From Paracoccus acridae (GTDB lineage: Bacteria > Pseudomonadota > Alphaproteobacteria > Rhodobacterales > Rhodobacteraceae), in contig NZ_BMIV01000003.1 of the NCBI RefSeq assembly GCF_014642735.1, positions 303,846-367,845 on the forward strand: a DNA stretch of 64,000 nucleotides, written 5' to 3'. The notes beneath the pieces were generated by a model, which ran no database searches, was not told the DNA's origin, and was given only the letters and a program-made list of their open reading frames with translations. How positions within the stretch are numbered: the stretch's first letter is position 1; each line of letters opens with the position of its first letter. Below, in pieces: positions 63,615-64,000 of the stretch. The position numbers and the translations under genes are program-made.

Positions 63615-64000
63615 CTAATTCGCCCCTGGCCCGCCGAGGGCGTCGGGCGGCAGGGCCACCGTGGACATCGACATCTTGGCGGACCCCTCGCTCAACTCGC
63701 TGGCATGGGCCAGATAGATCAGCACCCGGTTCTTGTCGTCATAGATCCGCTTGACGCGCAAGGACTTGAACAGCAGCGACCGGCCCTCGCTGAACACGTC
63801 CTCGGGGCGGCCGGGCCGCAGCGTGCCGACATCGACCGGGCCGGTCATCGCGCATTGGATGGCGCTGTTCGAGGGATCCTCGAACCAGTTGCCCTGGCTG
63901 AGACGGTCCAGAACGGAGCGCTCGAAATAGGCCAGGTGGCAGGTGACGCCGCCCACGACCGGATCGGCGACCGCCTCGATGACGATGTCGTTGCCGATCC
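63615..64000 (-). CDS. CreA-family protein, C-terminal part
   Basis: The frame enters from the right edge and stops at 63615. The visible 128 residues read DIVIEAVADPVVGGVTCHLA, then DPSNSAIQCAMTGPVDVG, SLLFKSLRVKRIYDDKNRVL and IYLAHASEL, as in CreA (DUF4142-unrelated) periplasmic proteins. The N-terminus with the expected signal peptide is outside the window. Two cysteines (VTCH, IQC) could form a disulfide. The role of CreA is not known. Confidence 0.8.
   Translation of the reverse strand, partial: IGNDIVIEAVADPVVGGVTCHLAYFERSVLDRLSQGNWFEDPSNSAIQCAMTGPVDVGTLRPGRPEDVFSEGRSLLFKSLRVKRIYDDKNRVLIYLAHASELSEGSAKMSMSTVALPPDALGGPGAN

Overview
The window is a GC-rich (roughly two thirds G+C), gene-dense piece of an alphaproteobacterial chromosome, most likely Paracoccus or a close relative in the Rhodobacteraceae/Paracoccaceae. 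The main evidence is a petABC (fbc) operon whose cytochrome c1 carries a very long Ala/Pro/Glu/Asp-rich insert after the signal peptide, a known trait of Paracoccus cytochrome c1. Alphaproteobacterial-type AddAB, a TsaE-kinase fusion, the rbfA-DUF2233-truB order and two copies of a Rhodobacteraceae-style hairpin repeat agree with this. Nearly all of the sequence is coding, often with 1-25 base overlaps. No gap reaches 300 bases. I saw no tRNA, rRNA, CRISPR array, insertion sequence, phage gene or attachment site.

Layout. 1-1.8 kb: end of an acetyltransferase gene, a general-stress flavin-fold protein with an EcfG-like promoter, hslV and trxA. 1.9-10.3 kb (minus): an overlapping series of a TsaE-AmgK-like fusion, a MurU-like nucleotidyltransferase, addB and addA, linking tRNA modification, cell-wall recycling and double-strand-break repair. 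10.4-14 kb: a secreted SH3 protein, dapB, and rbfA-DUF2233-truB. 14-17.4 kb (minus): thiBPQ thiamine transport under a TPP riboswitch. 17.4-21.1 kb: mutS-aroC. 21.2-27.2 kb: a Pho box followed by pstSCAB-phoU-phoB. 27.2-36.7 kb (minus): a ribokinase-like kinase, cytochrome bc1, radC, dnaKJ and a lone polysaccharide-export permease.

36.8-47.1 kb is a surface-polysaccharide region: cysQ, a CMP-Kdo synthetase, galU, galE, two paralogous family-2 glycosyltransferases, a GT14-type two-domain glycosyltransferase, a tandem-domain sulfotransferase, and a phosphomannomutase on the opposite strand. The set can supply UDP-Glc, UDP-Gal, CMP-Kdo and mannose-1-phosphate, transfer sugars, sulfate the product and remove the PAP by-product. 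The second glycosyltransferase has an in-frame amber codon 18 codons before what looks like its original end.

47.3-55.6 kb holds housekeeping and salvage genes: an NTF2-fold protein, a GNAT and a nitrilase-family hydrolase; arfB and a Nudix hydrolase; a Pit-type phosphate transporter; pncAB; trhO; and an RTX protein. 55.6-57.9 kb is maeB. 58-62.1 kb (minus) is an Anbu-type cluster: ATP-grasp, alpha-E, transglutaminase-like protein and the Anbu proteasome-like peptidase. It is the best candidate for a poorly understood system here, though its family association is already known. It is followed by a STAS/HATPase partner-switch pair, hspQ and the end of a creA-like gene.

Gene functions are read from translations and remembered family motifs. 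No database search was run, and promoters are pattern matches only.
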